Of a DNA stretch of 64,000 nucleotides, positions 46,751 through 59,687 are shown one piece after another. A program made the translations under genes and the position numbers. The notes beneath the pieces are model-generated. The model ran no database searches, was not told the origin of the DNA, and saw only the letters and a program-made list of their open reading frames with translations. Source of the stretch: Purshia tridentata (lineage: Eukaryota > Streptophyta > Magnoliopsida > Rosales > Rosaceae); NCBI GenBank assembly GCA_003254885.1, contig QANT01000438.1:1-64000 (forward strand), written 5' to 3'. How positions within the stretch are numbered: position 1 is the stretch's first letter; the number at the start of each line of letters is the position of its first letter.

Positions 46751-49700
46751 TTAAGCATCATGTTGGTTGGCGGCAGCATGCCTTAGTCGGAGTCCTACAT
46801 CAGCTTCTCGGTCATGTAGTATTAAGCCATTGGGCTGGAAATTTGAGTCCTGCATTTCAGAGGATGCCCCTACCTCGCTTTGCTTTTCAACAATGTCTTC
46901 TCCAAAGTTATGAAGCCTACGACCGATTAGATACCGGTCATCGCGTATGGAATTGTGAAGGTTGGTGAACCATACATGGAATCTCTTGGCACAAAAGCAA
47001 AACAGGCTAAAGCAAAGGCATCCCAGCCAGGCAAACCGATAAACTGCCGAGTTGACAACTAATGGGTAACCAAGCACAGGAAATAACCCTCTGGAAAGTA
47101 CATAAGGCACGCACAAGGCAGTCAACAACTTCATTATGATTGGGAATACAATCTCACGAAGCACCCAAAGACCTTGCAGCCTGGAGAAACCGTCTTCCCT
47201 CACCCTTTCAAACTTTATTCGCCAGCTTTCATCCACCAGTGGCATCATGTGATCCAGCATAACCTGCAAAAGCACATAACAAGCAGCAGCATTAAAGACC
47301 AAAGACCCTTATGGATGGAACTTTCAACCCTGCCTTGAAAATAAATAAAGAAGTCCCACAAGATATTTAACTAGATATCTTATAAGAGTAACTCACCAGT
47401 CTAGTCCATATCTTGAGAAATATAAGGCCCAATGCCCAGTCCTGATAGAGAAGGAATACTGGGCTTTCATCAACAGGCACCCGCATTGGCACGATCACCA
47501 AAAGCTCAAAGAGCAGCCCAATCAATACTGGAATGACAAAAATCTGGAACATAACAGTATGTCAGATTTTGCATGTCAAGCCTGATATAAAACACTAATT
47601 TTCAAAGAGTAATAAAACCAAGTGATCCTCACCCATATTGACAACAACGCAGAACTCTTGAAAACAATGGCACACCACTTCCAGATGTGGCCCAACAAAA
47701 CTGCAACCCTTTTTGTTCTAATATGCTCAATGGAATATCTAATTCCAGCTACAGCAGTCCATATTACATAGCTTCCAATGATGAAAGCATATAAATCTAA
47801 GAAAAGAAATGGTATAAGTTAAAAATTCTTATCTCAGAAGCAGGAACTAATGTAATCACAAAAGAAATTACCATTGCACTTGATGCCATGAGTTATAGGG
47901 AGAAAAGGAATGACATTGAAAATTGCCCTTCCAAGTGAAGTTGGTACAACTATCAAGGCAGAGTTGAAGACAAGTAAGGTCATCCAAGCCACCACCAACA
48001 AGAGCACGATGCGAAGCACAAAGCTGTACCTGCTAAAAAAGAGAAGGAAAAAGAATGTGGTAATCAGAAGAGGTAAAACCAGTTAAGATAATCAAGAAAA
48101 CAACATAATATTCAAGATACCAAAAGAAGAAAACAAATGATGGCATAATCTAAAACCATGAACTAAGAACAGTTGCATTTATGATTTTCTAAGTGGAATG
48201 CAAACCAAGAAAATTAAGTTCAGTAGCACAGTAAGGACAATTCTTGAAATAAACCCTGCTAAAAGATAAGGTCTACTTCTGATATTCAATTTGTAAGGAT
48301 TATCTCAACTTACTCAGAATCAGACTGTTCATCAGTATCATACTCCTCAGCAACATTTGAGTCCCCTGATGCAAGAATGACTCCATTTGGTTCATCAGCA
48401 CCTGGAAGTGCCACCAAAGCCCGATCCTGTACACCCAGTCGAGCCTGAAGTCTATCCTGTCTTCCTGGCTCTGCATTTCCATTTTCCTGTCCAACATTGT
48501 CCTCAGGTCTAGGTAGTAAGAAATCTGTTAAACCAAGTGCCCAGCCAACTGCCGTAAACCAATAGCGGAGAAGAGATTTGATTGTTGTCCGTAATTTAAA
48601 ATGCTCAATCGCAAATGGAATGCAAATTTGAAAAAGAAGCATGTCCGCAGGAATTTCAGTAAATGGGTCAGAAACCCTGCCAAAGAAAAAGATGGTAAAT
48701 GTTAGGAAACAAAATAAAATATCAACAATATAACTGCAGTTGTGGAACAATAGGTGCCAGTGAAACATTGAAGGCCATCTTACGAGATGTCAAGAGGAAA
48801 AATGGAGGGTGCCATCCGCATAGCTAGTTTAACTGGTAAAAACACCAGCATCACAATTAAACTCCCATAAACCGCAATAGATAACAAGACCCTGCGAGCA
48901 TGCTTGTGCACAGGATCATCAATAAGATCACGGAAGGGATTGTAGTTTGGATCAGCTGGATCTCTAAGGAAATAAAGAACTCCATTACGCAGAACCTGCA
49001 CACAGAAAACATAAAAAAACCAATGTAAAATTGGTGTTCAAAAAAGGAAAATTGGCCACTAAAATCAGATGGAAAGAACAATACCCCTCGAAGAAGGCTG
49101 ACAAAAATGCTTATTTGTAGCATGTATACAATTCCTACAACCCAATGGACCAGTGAGCTGGCTAAGGGAGAAGCTGAGAAGAATTGAACCCTATGAGACA
49201 TGGTCTTCCCAAACATTCTTATAGTACAAACATCTAGCCACCATCCACACATCAATGGAAATACCCCAAGTTCAATGACTAGAAGGAAAGCAACCTTAAT
49301 CATGGTCATCAAATGCCTCATTGCTGCCAAGAACTGCCTGAAGAGCGATGGAATTGTCTCTGCCATAGAAGCAATACCATAGAACCTCCCCACAGTCAAT
49401 GGTTCACCCCTAGTGTACCGAATCAAAGCAACAATGCATAGGTAGAAGATAACTAGGGAGATTATAAACATGTATCCAATAGCAAGAGTTGTAACATCAG
49501 AGAGCCTTGATGATCCAATTGTTGCCCCTTTCAGAAAATCTGCTGAAAGTGGTGAACTTGCATTGTTTGAAACCTCATTTAGTCCACTCATGTTAACTTT
49601 CAAAATCTCTGCAACCTGGTCAACCATACCACTTTGTTGGCTTTCAGATGACAAATTCGTTACAGCTGTCAATGTCATATTTGCCAAGGAAGGGGCTGAT

Positions 49701-52128
49701 TCTGTGAGTGGCATGACTGTTGACAAAACTGGCCCACTAGCACTGGAGAAAAACCAAGATAGATGATAGAGTATAACCCGACCTAGTGAGAAAGGCAGAA
49801 AGATTACTACACCAAGAAATATCATATTGCTTGCCAGAACCTGCAGACAATTGGAGCCATTCAACATGCTAACATTAATTGCATAATTAAGAAAATTCCT
49901 TTCATTGAGAAAACAAATAGACTGGTAAAAATATAAGAACAAAAGATGAAGATTACAGGGAGATCAACTAGTAAAAGACTGTAAAACCTGAGAAACAGTA
50001 TAATTATCAGCAACCACAATTTAAAAGGAGGGGACAAGGGGAAGCAGTGACAACCAACTTACAGTGAATGCATTTTCAACTAAATGAAACACAGGTCCTT
50101 GCATGCCCACGAGCTCATCAAAGGGTACATCCTCTGCACCATCTGCATCATCCAAACCATCAAACATCTGTTCAACATGAGCTTCAAGACGAGCAGCCTG
50201 CATCTCCCACCGAGCAGCAACATTTTCTGCATTCCTCCTAATCAATTGACCTGCTCCAGCAATCCCTTGTGCTCCAGCAGCATCTTCCCCATTTGCATCA
50301 CCAACAAAATTCCTGTTAACTTGTACTGGAGCTCTTCTTGCAGCACGAGCGCCATTTCTTTCCCCTTCATCTTCTCTGTCAGCATCCTGGCCTCCAAGCT
50401 CACGTAAATGCCTGAAGTAATCCCTCAGAGAAGTGGCTCCGAGAAAAATAAACACAATGCTAGCAGAAAGAAGGAACCCATGCAGACAATCAGTAAGGAT
50501 AACTGTAGTGGATAAATGACTTAGGAATAATCTCTGGGCTTCACCAAAACTCCTCACAAAAGCCAGCCGCCATATCCAAAACGTAATAAATGGTATAATG
50601 AGGAGCCAAACAGAAAGCACAAAGCTAAGGCGCAGAAAGAATTGCAGAACATGGCAGGTTTTCATTGCCATCCCAACTACAAACTCTTGAAAAGGAAGCC
50701 TCGCAGGAGCATTCTCAGCATAAACAGGAGAGAAGGAAAATGCATGCTTGCAAACCTGCATTGCATGCCAAGCAAAATCATGAGTCCAAAATAGCAGAAA
50801 AGTCATGTTAAGCTTAAACACGAATTGTATGGAAACTTTTTTAAAAAGGAAAAAAAAAAAAAATATGGAGCAACAATATTGGAGCTCCCAATGAAATCTA
50901 ACCAAACATATAGGTTGATCAGGTGCAAGAAAAAAGGTCACAAAAGAGAACCTGCTAGCTCAAGTAAAACCCGTATATAAGCTCCTCAGTAAAATTCACA
51001 TTCCTGCGCTAGGACATCAACATGTAGAAACTTCTGGCTTTAGAACCTAGGCCTGACACTGGGATTCTCAATCTTATTGAAACATTTCCTCCCACCAACA
51101 TGATTGTCAAAATTTGAAAAACTTTTCCACTATATTATTTGTTGTTTTCCTTTTATTTCGAATAAAAGGGGGGCACATTTCATTCAAAGAACCCAAAAGA
51201 GCAACCCCAAGTTCACTTCCATACAATCATTTCTGGGGTTCTCATCTCTTACAGTAGGGCTAAAACCCCAAAATCATAACACAGATATGAACTAACAGGA
51301 AACAGATTAGTTCCATTGTTTTATAGTCTGTGATAGACCCATAATACAATTTTTATTCAACTCTTCAACAAAAAACAAGTAAAAAGAACCTCAATTCCGT
51401 TTTGATTACCCACCAGCATGTAATTAAGAGAGAAAAACAAAAACAAAAAAAGCTTGAAATTTCCACCCTTCAAAGAAAAAAAATTCACATTCCTCACCAC
51501 AAAAGCTAGCTCCCCCAACAGTATCACAACTATAAAAGGTTTGGCAACTTAATTTGAACCCTAATCTAATTCCAAAAAACATACATCTAAAAAATGAATC
51601 AAATAAAAACAAAAGACGAATTCACAAAATTCCACCAAATTCGAGAATGGAAACTACGATCAGAGAGACACAGAGAGAGAGAGAGAGTCAAACCTCGCAT
51701 TGGCGAGCATTGCTGTGATTGAGCCAAACTACGATCAGAGAGACACAGAGAGAGAGAGAGACACAGAGAGAGAGAGAGAGTCGAACCTCGCATTGGCGAG
51801 CATTGCTGTGATTGAGCCACTGAAGGAGGCAATCCTGGTGCACGAACTTGATGCTCCCGCTGCAAGCGCACGGGTACCGGAGCGGGTTGTCGGCGTCTCC
51901 CGGGTTCCTACAGATCCGACACACGTCCTCCTCCTCTTCGTCGTCATCGTATTTCACCGCCACCGATGCAGACGACGCGGACGACGACGAAGACACGTTC
52001 TCCGCCGCTGCTTCGTTCTCCGAAGAAGACGACGGCGTCGTTTTGACGGTGTCTGCTGCTGCTGCCAACACGGCGTCGTTTGGGACGTCCCGGTCTGCGG
52101 ACGGTGGAGGGGCCGGGGCGATCTCCAT
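46751..52128 (-). CDS. SUD1: SUD1/CER9, Doa10-type ER RING-CH ubiquitin ligase
   Basis: Multi-spanning ER membrane E3 ligase; the Arabidopsis gene affects HMG-CoA reductase activity, cuticular wax and cutin. Nine minus-strand exons: 51787-52128, 50063-50755, 49085-49840, 48784-48995, 48314-48676, 47872-48029, 47633-47796, 47397-47543 and 46751-47263, giving 1,115 residues (family about 1,108). The RING-CH domain has C70, C73, C87, C89, H97, C100, C113 and C116; exon 1 ends between the last two ligands (QCE/VCKHAF). Many hydrophobic segments follow, e.g. LRLSFVLSVWLLIIPFITFW and MFIISLVIFYLCIVALI, with the conserved YFLRDPADPNYNPFRDL and DWALGLIFLKIWTRL blocks and a C-terminal VLREIVFPIIMKLLTALCVP block. 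The start is the only Met before the acidic, Ser-rich N-terminus. The exon 1 donor is duplicated (51651-51818). Confidence 0.95.
51651..51818 (-). repeat. Tandem duplication covering the SUD1 exon 1 splice donor
   Basis: Two copies lie at 51651-51725 (75 bp) and 51726-51818 (93 bp). They share AAACTACGATCAGAGAGACA at one end and CGCATTGGCGAGCATTGCTG at the other; the longer copy has 18 extra bases of GA repeat. Each copy contains the last codons of exon 1 (WLNHSNARQCE) followed by GTT. The gene-proximal donor is at 51786. The second, at about 51693, is an in-frame decoy. Confidence 0.93.
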
Positions 52129-52543
52129 GGGTCGAGTCAGGGGGGTGGGTGGGTCGGAGTCCGCGTAGAGCTCTCTTTATCTCGCTTTGTTCGATCGATA
52201 ATTCCTCGGTTACGCGTTTCAAAGTGGGATGGGTTTTTGGTTCGTGCGAAAAGATGGAAATTGGTTATTTTTGTATTCCGAGTTTGCCCCTGTGTGTATA
52301 AGTACGGGGGTATGTCGGTTATTTTGCCTGGCGATTTTGGTCCCTTGGATGACGTGGACGCGGGTGAGAAGTGAGAGGTAGTTTCCTGGTAAGATCAAAA
52401 GCCACATACAGCCCATCACATCGCACTAAAATGAAATCTAACGCCGCGCTAATGGAAATTATTATTTATTTTTTTCATACCAGCGCTTTTTTATTCTCTA
52501 AGGTTAATTTATTTAAATAGTTATAGTAAAAGACTAACATCTT
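52129..52543. other. SUD1 promoter and 5' leader, spacer to tRNA
   Basis: No coding exon is seen. The GC-rich part next to 52128 is the minus-strand leader and promoter of SUD1. The part near 52500-52543 is the AT-rich upstream region of the tRNA gene, as is usual for plant pol III genes. Confidence 0.5.
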
Positions 52544-52628
52544 GGGGTGGTGGCGCAGTTGGCTAGCGCGTAGGTCTCATAGCTTCTGAGTGATCCTGAG
52601 GTCGAGAGTTCGAGCCTCTCTCACCCCA
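52544..52628 (+). tRNA. trnM-CAU: Elongator tRNA-Met (CAT) with intron
   Basis: An 85-nt gene with acceptor arms GGGGTGG (52544-52550) and TCACCCC (52621-52627) and discriminator A at 52628. The D-arm has GCGC...GCGC, and the T-arm reads GAGAGTTCGAGCCTCTC. The anticodon CAT is at 52578-52580. An 11-nt intron (GCTTCTGAGTG, 52582-52592) follows the base after the anticodon, the known position in plant elongator tRNA-Met. A T6 run at 52637-52642 is the pol III terminator. No CCA is encoded, as expected for a nuclear gene. Confidence 0.95.
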
Positions 52629-52885
52629 TTGAATTATTTTTTCAATTGTTTTATTATCTTTTGTTTTTTGGGCCAAAGTTTTATTACCCATTTAATTTAC
52701 TGAAAAAAATTCAAAAATGGCTGTTCTACTCTATTTACCATGAGAGTACACTCTCTCACCCCATTGAATTATTTTTTCAATTGTTTTATTACCCTTTGTT
52801 TTTTTGGCCAAAGTTTTATTACCCATTTAATTTACTGAAAAAAATCCAAAAATGGCTGTTCTACTCTATTTACCATGAGAGTACA
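52616..52885. repeat. 135-bp tandem duplication that includes the tRNA-Met 3' tail
   Basis: Positions 52616-52750 and 52751-52885 are nearly identical, with a period of 135 bp. Each starts with CTCTCTCACCCCATTG, so the second copy carries only the last 13 nt of the tRNA gene plus its terminator and downstream flank. A third, partial start (CTCTTTCATGACATTG) follows at 52886. Confidence 0.95.
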
Positions 52886-53147
52886 CTCTTTCATGACATT
52901 GTATCACTATAATCGATCATATTGCATTGGTTTTCTACACTAAAAAACTTCAATCGTTTTGTTGATGCCAAAAAAATGCATGCCTTGACCAGAAAATGAA
53001 AGGTGTCAAGGCGTACAATCACAATCACATGAGACACAAAAAATTAACATGATTCACTTAACATGGGGTACATTCATCATGGAATTGTATTTGGGTTTTA
53101 ATTTACTAGTGAATAAAAAGATTACAATATTATACAAAGTTAGTTAT

Positions 53148-53553
53148 AGTTAGAGTCCATGAATTATAACCTAAGTATCACTTTAAGTCCATAAATTTCA
53201 ATTTGGAATTATGAAGTCTATGAACTATTACACAAGTATCACTTTAGTTGTTTTTCTAATTTCTATTTTCCGTCTAAACACTATTTACTGCACACGTGAC
53301 CCATATTTGAGGAGTATTTTCATCCTCACATTGCCTACCCCTTCTCCAACGTCTCATCCCAACCTTACCCATGTGTTGGTTGCTTACTCCTTATTTATGG
53401 GTCACATGCATAGCACATCGATGTTTTAGAGGAAATGTAATAGAAGATACAAAATGACTAAAGTGATTCTTGTGCAATAGTACATGAACTCTAATATTCA
53501 AAATGAAATTCATTAACTAAAATGATAGTCGGGGAATAATTCATGAACTATTG
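53148..53553. mobile_element. Foldback non-autonomous element, about 400 bp
   Basis: The left arm (AGAGTCCATGAATTATAACC, CTATGAACTATTACACAAGT, ATCACTTTAGT) pairs with the complement of the right arm (CAATAGTTCATGAATTATTC, CATGTACTATTGCACAAGAA, TCACTTTAGT). The wording of the arms resembles Mutator-like TIR elements. There is no coding frame, and end positions are approximate. Confidence 0.62.
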
Positions 53554-55786
53554 ATATAATTAACTCATATTATACAATGATAGAGAAGCATATGAGTGTG
53601 ATGAGAGATCCACTTCAAGGAGTTCATAGAGAGTGTCCCTTTCTAAAGAGGTGAAGGGTACTATTATGGGGCCACTCCTTTACAATTCCCAATTGCAATA
53701 TGGTATAAATTAACTAGCCAACAATATGTGACAGACACTTTATAATATCTTCTAACTCCTATAAAATCTCACTGACAATCTATAGCATAGTCTATTGACT
53801 ATTTGGTAGCAAATACAAAGTATAGTAGTGCTTATTAAACTAATAGAGATTAAAGCAAGAAATATTCCGAAGACATCATCATTGTTGAGATGTATATTTT
53901 GGTACCTACTTTTCTTGTCTCTACATCCTCATAAGTTTTGCGCGTACATAGCACTTATAGCACCAACTCCATTCAGGCATTCACAAAAACTTGGATCCAC
54001 CAAACCTGGTGATATGTTCTGCTTTGTCTGATACAGCTTTGTCTTCTACCTTCATTAACCCTGCATGCGTGACTCTTGCCACCACCCTCTGCAACTATAA
54101 TAAACACACACACACCAAAATATTGATAGCACCCCTGATCAATACCCACCTCTCTCTCTCTCTTTCTGTGGGTTGCATGATCGACATTTGGCCAGTAATC
54201 TTTGACTCCTTTTTTCGTCTTTGGTTTTTCCCTTTTTCCCTTTTTCCCTTTTCCCCGTTCTCTTTTTCTCACTCTCTCTCTCATGAATTATTACAAACAC
54301 AGTAAAACTGTCGGTGGAGTGCGAGCATCCTATGAAAAGCTCTCTCAATTGGCTTGTGATAAAAGTTGTTGGGTGTTGTGTTTTTTTTTTTGACTTTCAT
54401 TTCTAAACGTTACACAGCATACTTCTCTGTCTTGCTTGACATCAATGGTAGATGAACTTTTGGACTGTTTTGTGCTTCACTTAGCAGCCAGGTGAGAACT
54501 GAGAACTTTTCTCTTCTTCTTCTCCACAATCACCTTCTTTATACTCGATCTTCTTCCTTCACAATCTTTATAGCCTCCATGTACTTTTACTTTCTAAATA
54601 CTGCATGCTTCGCATCTGATGAGGTCTGAGTGGAATAGGAATTTGGAGCCTGCACTCTGTATTGCTTGAAATTAATTTGTATCTTTTTCCCTTTCTAAGC
54701 CATCACTCATGCATGTGAAAATCAGGGTGAGTCATGTTCCCATAATCTCACACGTTCTGCTACCTTTAGAATATGTAGTATAGAATATAAGGCACAATTT
54801 CCTTATAATAAGTTGGTTTTACAAGAATAAGTTTTATCCATGAGTTTAACATGGTATCAGACCTAGTGTATCATAGCTAGGGATGAATCGGATTCGTATC
54901 TGTAGCCTTGCCTGGAAAGAGGGTGATGGGTGACTCAAGTATGTCCTAACGTTGAGGAGAGTGTTAGCATGACTTCTCATCACATGTGTACCTTTAGAAT
55001 ATGGTTATATTTGTATGTATAGACGCTTAAATCTTGGTCCAATGATTTCTTTCTATGGTTCTGATCGTTGTTTTTAATTTTCTTCCCAGCATATGAAAAT
55101 AGACTTCACATTTTCCCACTAAGTAGTTTGCATATTTACTGAATTTGATCGTTATATATTAGATAAAAATATTTTACTAGTACTGTCGTATGCTATCTGC
55201 ATTAGTTGCACATTAATGCATATGTAGCTAACAGCATGTGAGCCTGTGACTTGAATTTTGTGGTTGTTGTGGCTGTATGTTGTGTACTTGCAGGTGCATG
55301 CATGTTTTTACGACGCACAATTTGGTTTCAATTTTTTAAAACCATTTTCCACACATTGTTTTTCAAAAACTGCTATAAATATAATCTGTAACCCTATCCC
55401 ACTTCAGTTTACATGCTTTTTCAAACACTTTCTTCCTTAGTATGAACTTAGATATATGTGTTCTGAATACGAGTATAGAATGCAAACTCACAATAGTTTA
55501 TTGAAATGATTAATAATTTAATATCTGGAAAATATTTCTTGAGTGAATTAACTGATGGCAAAGTTGTTAAAAGTCCCAATGATTTAAGGTAACTGTAATT
55601 GTCCTTGACTCATCAACTACCAAATATCAGTCACCTTTACTGTCTCAATTATAGGCGATCACTTCATTTCACTTTCATTTTTATTGAGGTTGTTAATGTA
55701 ACGAGTCATGACTGTTTGTCTTTTCAGATTGTTTTTGTACGTGTGTTTAAATCCTCCCTCTGTTCCTGAATAGTGACTGAAAAATC
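53554..55786. other. Intergenic DNA, copia primer-site debris and likely FPP leader
   Basis: No coding exon was recognised. A CT-rich stretch lies near 54145-54290. Around 54847-54870, TTTAACATGGTATCAGACC resembles an LTR end plus a tRNA-Met primer-binding site of a copia relic, with nothing else attached. The part from about 54480 onward may include untranslated exons of the filament-like gene. Confidence 0.4.
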
Positions 55787-58700
55787 ATGGACCACAAGAC
55801 TTGGCTTTGGAGGAAAAAATCATCACAGAAGACAATTGTTGCAACTAACAAAGTTGCAATTCCTTTAGGAAGAATTGAAGAAGAGGTAACTGACTGACTG
55901 TTTTGGATCAGCCAACTTAATTCCTGAGAGCAATATTATTGTATCTTCCCCCCTTTTATGTATTTCCCCTATGCATGAGTTGAAGTTTCATCCTCTTATG
56001 AAGATTTCCTAGTGCATGTGTTGAAGTAGTCTACTTTGTAGCAAAGATGTTGATCTGATTATCGTATTACCAATGTCTCATCATGTCAGATACAAACATA
56101 TCCAGATGAGAAAGGAACTGAAACAGAGAGATCAGGGAAAAATCTAAACGAGAAGTTAGCTTCGGTCCTCCTGGACTGTCATGTTACAGAAGACCATTTG
56201 ACAGAACATGCAAAAACAGCAGAAGAAGCCTTAACAGGTGATTCTCAGTTATCCTTTTCTTCCACTCTTGTCCCAGCTTCCATAATGTTTCATTTAGTTG
56301 TTTTTGTAGATCATCGTTAAGCCCCTTTCCCGTTGGATGCTCACATTTTTGGCTTTTGGCTGATCCGATATATGATTATTCTTTCAGAAGAGGATAAGGC
56401 AGGAGAATCAGTACCAAAGCAAGAACTAGATGAGGCTTTGAGGCGGGGAATAACTGAAAACGAAAGATCAACTCATTCAGATGATGCATTAAACCAATGC
56501 ATGCAGCAATTAAACTTTGTTCGAGAAGAACAGGAGCAAAGAATACATGATGCTGTTATGATGACATCAAGAGAGCATGAGAAGGCACAGAAAGAATTAG
56601 AAGAGAAGTTGAGAGACACAAGTGAGCAGCTTACAAACTTGGCTGTTGAAAATACTAATCTGAGAAGGGCCCTTCGAGCAAAAGAGATATTGGTTGAAGA
56701 TTTACATAGACACAAGTCTCAAACAGATGCAGAATTTAGTGCACTCATGGCTAGATTGGATTCCACAGAAAAAGAAAATGCTTTTTTAAGATATGAATTT
56801 CACATGGTCAAGAAGGAACTTGAGATTCGAAGTGAGGAAATGGAATACAACCGTCGGTCTGCTGAAGAATCACACAAACAACATTTGGAGAGTGTGAAGA
56901 AAATCACAAAGTTAGAACAAGAATGTCAAAGACTTCATCTTCTTCTGAGAAAACGGCTGCCAGGTCCTACTGCTTTGGTGAATATGAAGAGTGGAGCTCA
57001 AATGCTTGTAAGGGATCAGACAGAGATGAGAAGAAGAAAGCAGAAGCCTACCAGAGATTTGATTGCAAGAGATGCCAACGTTGGAAATTCTCCTGAAATT
57101 ACAAATAAGAAGATGTGTTTCATGATTGAGCAGTTACGTGATCTGGAAGAAGAAAACAAAGCTCTTAAAGAATTTATAATCAGGAAAAACTTGGAGGGAG
57201 CTTCTTCAAGGACCACATACCCTCGAACAGCTTCCCGATTGTCACAGGTTGATATTCATCTTGGAGAACTTTATAAGGGTCAAAAATCTCTGGAGCTGGC
57301 AAAATGTAGTCCTATTCCAAATGACGTTTCTCGATCTTCAGGATTTGACATTGGCAGTGATGATGGGATTAGTTCCTCTGAATCTTGGGCTAGCGCTCTA
57401 ATTTCAGAGCTGGAACATTTTAGAAATGGGAGGCTTAAAAGTGCACAGGAATACAAAGAAAGTGAGGTTTCAGACATTAGCTTAATGGATGATTTTGTTG
57501 AAATGGAGAAATTGGCAATAGTTTCTGTGGAGACACCTCCTAACAATGAGCATCATTGTTCATTTACTGGTAAGGATCTAGTACCAGTTGAAGTTAATTC
57601 CAGCTTCAGTGACAGAAGAAGGTACAGCCAGTCAAAAGATGTAGTACCTGATACTTCTTTTGACTGGCTTCAGGTTGTTTTAAAAGCAATGTTGGAGCAA
57701 AAGAATGTTTCAAATCGAAGTCTAGATGAGCTATTTGAGGACATCAAAATTGCCTTGGGTTACATAAATCAACCAACTAACCATGGAGCTTTGAGTACTG
57801 ACACCTCAGTGGAAGAAAATGACAGCCGACATAGTCATTGTAATCTGAGTCAATCAATCTACAAAATGATTAAGCTGCTTGAAGGAATCAACATGACATC
57901 TTTAGCAAATGATTGTACTCCAGATATTTTGCAGGATTTGGACCAGAGTTCCAAGATACTTAATTCAGCATCAGCTGACTACTTAATCCGTGTTTTCCAA
58001 TGGAAACGCTCAGGACTAAATGCTGTCCTAGAAAAATTTGTCCAAACTTGTCACAATCTGTTAAACAAAAAGGCTAATTTTGAAAATTTTGTTGAGGAAT
58101 TGACGTCTACTTTGGACTGGGTTTTGAACAACTATGTGACACCTAAAGATGCTCCAAGCACGAGGAATAAAATCAAGAAGCATTTTGGTTGGCCTGAAGA
58201 CAAAGGAGATAATGGAGTGGAGGGTGCAATTGGGGAATCAATTATTGGACGTGCATCTGAAGAGCAGTCATTGTGTTTACCTTTAGTTGCTTCTTCAAAT
58301 GACCAAGATGTTCTCTTTCAATTGAAAAATGTTCGGGATAAACTGCAAGAAGAAAACATCAGATTGAAAGATGAATTGAAGAATATGGAATCTGCAAGGA
58401 AAGACATGGAAGCTAGGCTGCAGTCAGCAACTGAAAAGAGCGAAGCCTTGATGGTACAACTTCGGGAATCACAGCAAAGATTTGGAAGCTTACAAACAGA
58501 ACTAGAGAGTCTGAAAGAATCAGAAGGGATGATGGAAGACCAGATCGAAAATCAGAAGTCGATTAATGAAGATCTTGATACCCAGCTTACTGTTGCCAGA
58601 GCAAAGTTAAATGAAGTCTTCCAGAAGTTCTCGTCTTTAGAAGTCGAGTTGGAGGATAAACATAACTGTTTCGAAGAATTGGAAGCAACATGTCTTGAGC

Positions 58701-59687
58701 TTCAACTCCAGCTACAAAGGTAATCATTGGCCTCCCGTATTTTCATCCTTTGGAACCTATATAAAGCTTCTTTTAATAGATGAGAGAATTCTGATTTGTT
58801 AAATGTCTGATTCACAGTGCTGCAAAGAAGGAAACTCCAGAGTATGGCATAGACCAAGAGGAAAAGCAGTCCCAACCTGTAAGTTACTGACAGCTTTTCT
58901 TTTTTGTTTAGTTAATAGAGTTCAAATACCAGCAATACATACTACCAGAATCTATAGCAAAGAGAAGACAACTCAACTATGTTTGATGAAATTGAAGGAA
59001 GTGATACAAATAGAATATGATCACATTCAATCTAGTAATCTGTGTTCTGTAAAATGAAAAATTAGGAGTTCCAACAGAATATGATAAAATCAAAATATTT
59101 ATTGTAAAAATAGATTAATCATCTTAACGGTTTTGGTATAAAAGGAGTTCAACCTTTCTTAGGAAAATAATTGTTCAAATTTTCAGGGATGGGAAATCAC
59201 AACAGCTTCCGTGAAGTTGGCAGAGTGCCAAGAAACCATCCTACACCTAGGGAAACAGCTAAAGGCACTGGCATCACCAAGGGAAGCAGCACTTTTTGAC
59301 AAGGTGTTCTCTACCACCAGGACTGCAGCCAACATCACCATTAATAACTCACTGAGGCGCTCTTCCCTGCGTGATCAAATGATAGCTGAGGATAATCCCC
59401 AAGCAGAGTTTCTCAAGTCTCCAAAGGATAAAGAAACTACAAGGGATGCAGATGCACAGAAGCCATCCCTTCTTCACTCTGATAGTAATGCCTTGTCCAC
59501 TCCTATTGCTCTGGTACACATGCGGGGAGGACATCTTGGTTCAAGCAATAAAGCTGGTCATAATGCAGTTGAGTCTCTGGCTATGGTGCCAAGTAAGAAA
59601 CAGGGAGGTTTTGGTTTTCTAAGGAGGCTACTGATGAGAAGAAAGAAAGGAAGCAGCAAGAAACCTCCATCCTTAGCCAAAGCTTGA
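55787..59687 (+). CDS. Filament-like plant protein (FPP family, long coiled coil)
   Basis: FPP proteins (DUF869) are long coiled-coil proteins linked in Arabidopsis to the cortical/plasma-membrane cytoskeleton; the exact role here is unknown. Five coding exons: 55787-55885, 56090-56237, 56388-58719, 58818-58878 and 59187-59687, giving 1,046 residues. The N-terminus MDHKTWLWRKKSSQKT matches the family's basic start. Heptad-rich coils cover about residues 40-320 (HDAVMMTSREHEKAQKELEE, KKITKLEQECQRLHLLLRKR) and about 740-920 (KLQEENIRLKDELKNMESAR). A Ser-rich middle holds the SSSESWASALISELEHFR block typical of FPPs, and the tail is basic (FGFLRRLLMRRKKGSSKK). The start is the first Met of a short exon with a good donor. 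A copy of the 3' end lies at 63602-63860. Confidence 0.93.

Noticed and set aside
51700-52374. 224-codon frame on the plus strand
   Set aside because: Antisense shadow of SUD1 exon 1 and its GC-rich leader; Arg-rich low-complexity sequence.
54840-55000. Copia primer-binding-site-like sequence after TTTAACA
   Set aside because: No LTR pair, gag or polypurine tract is attached, so I mention it only as debris.
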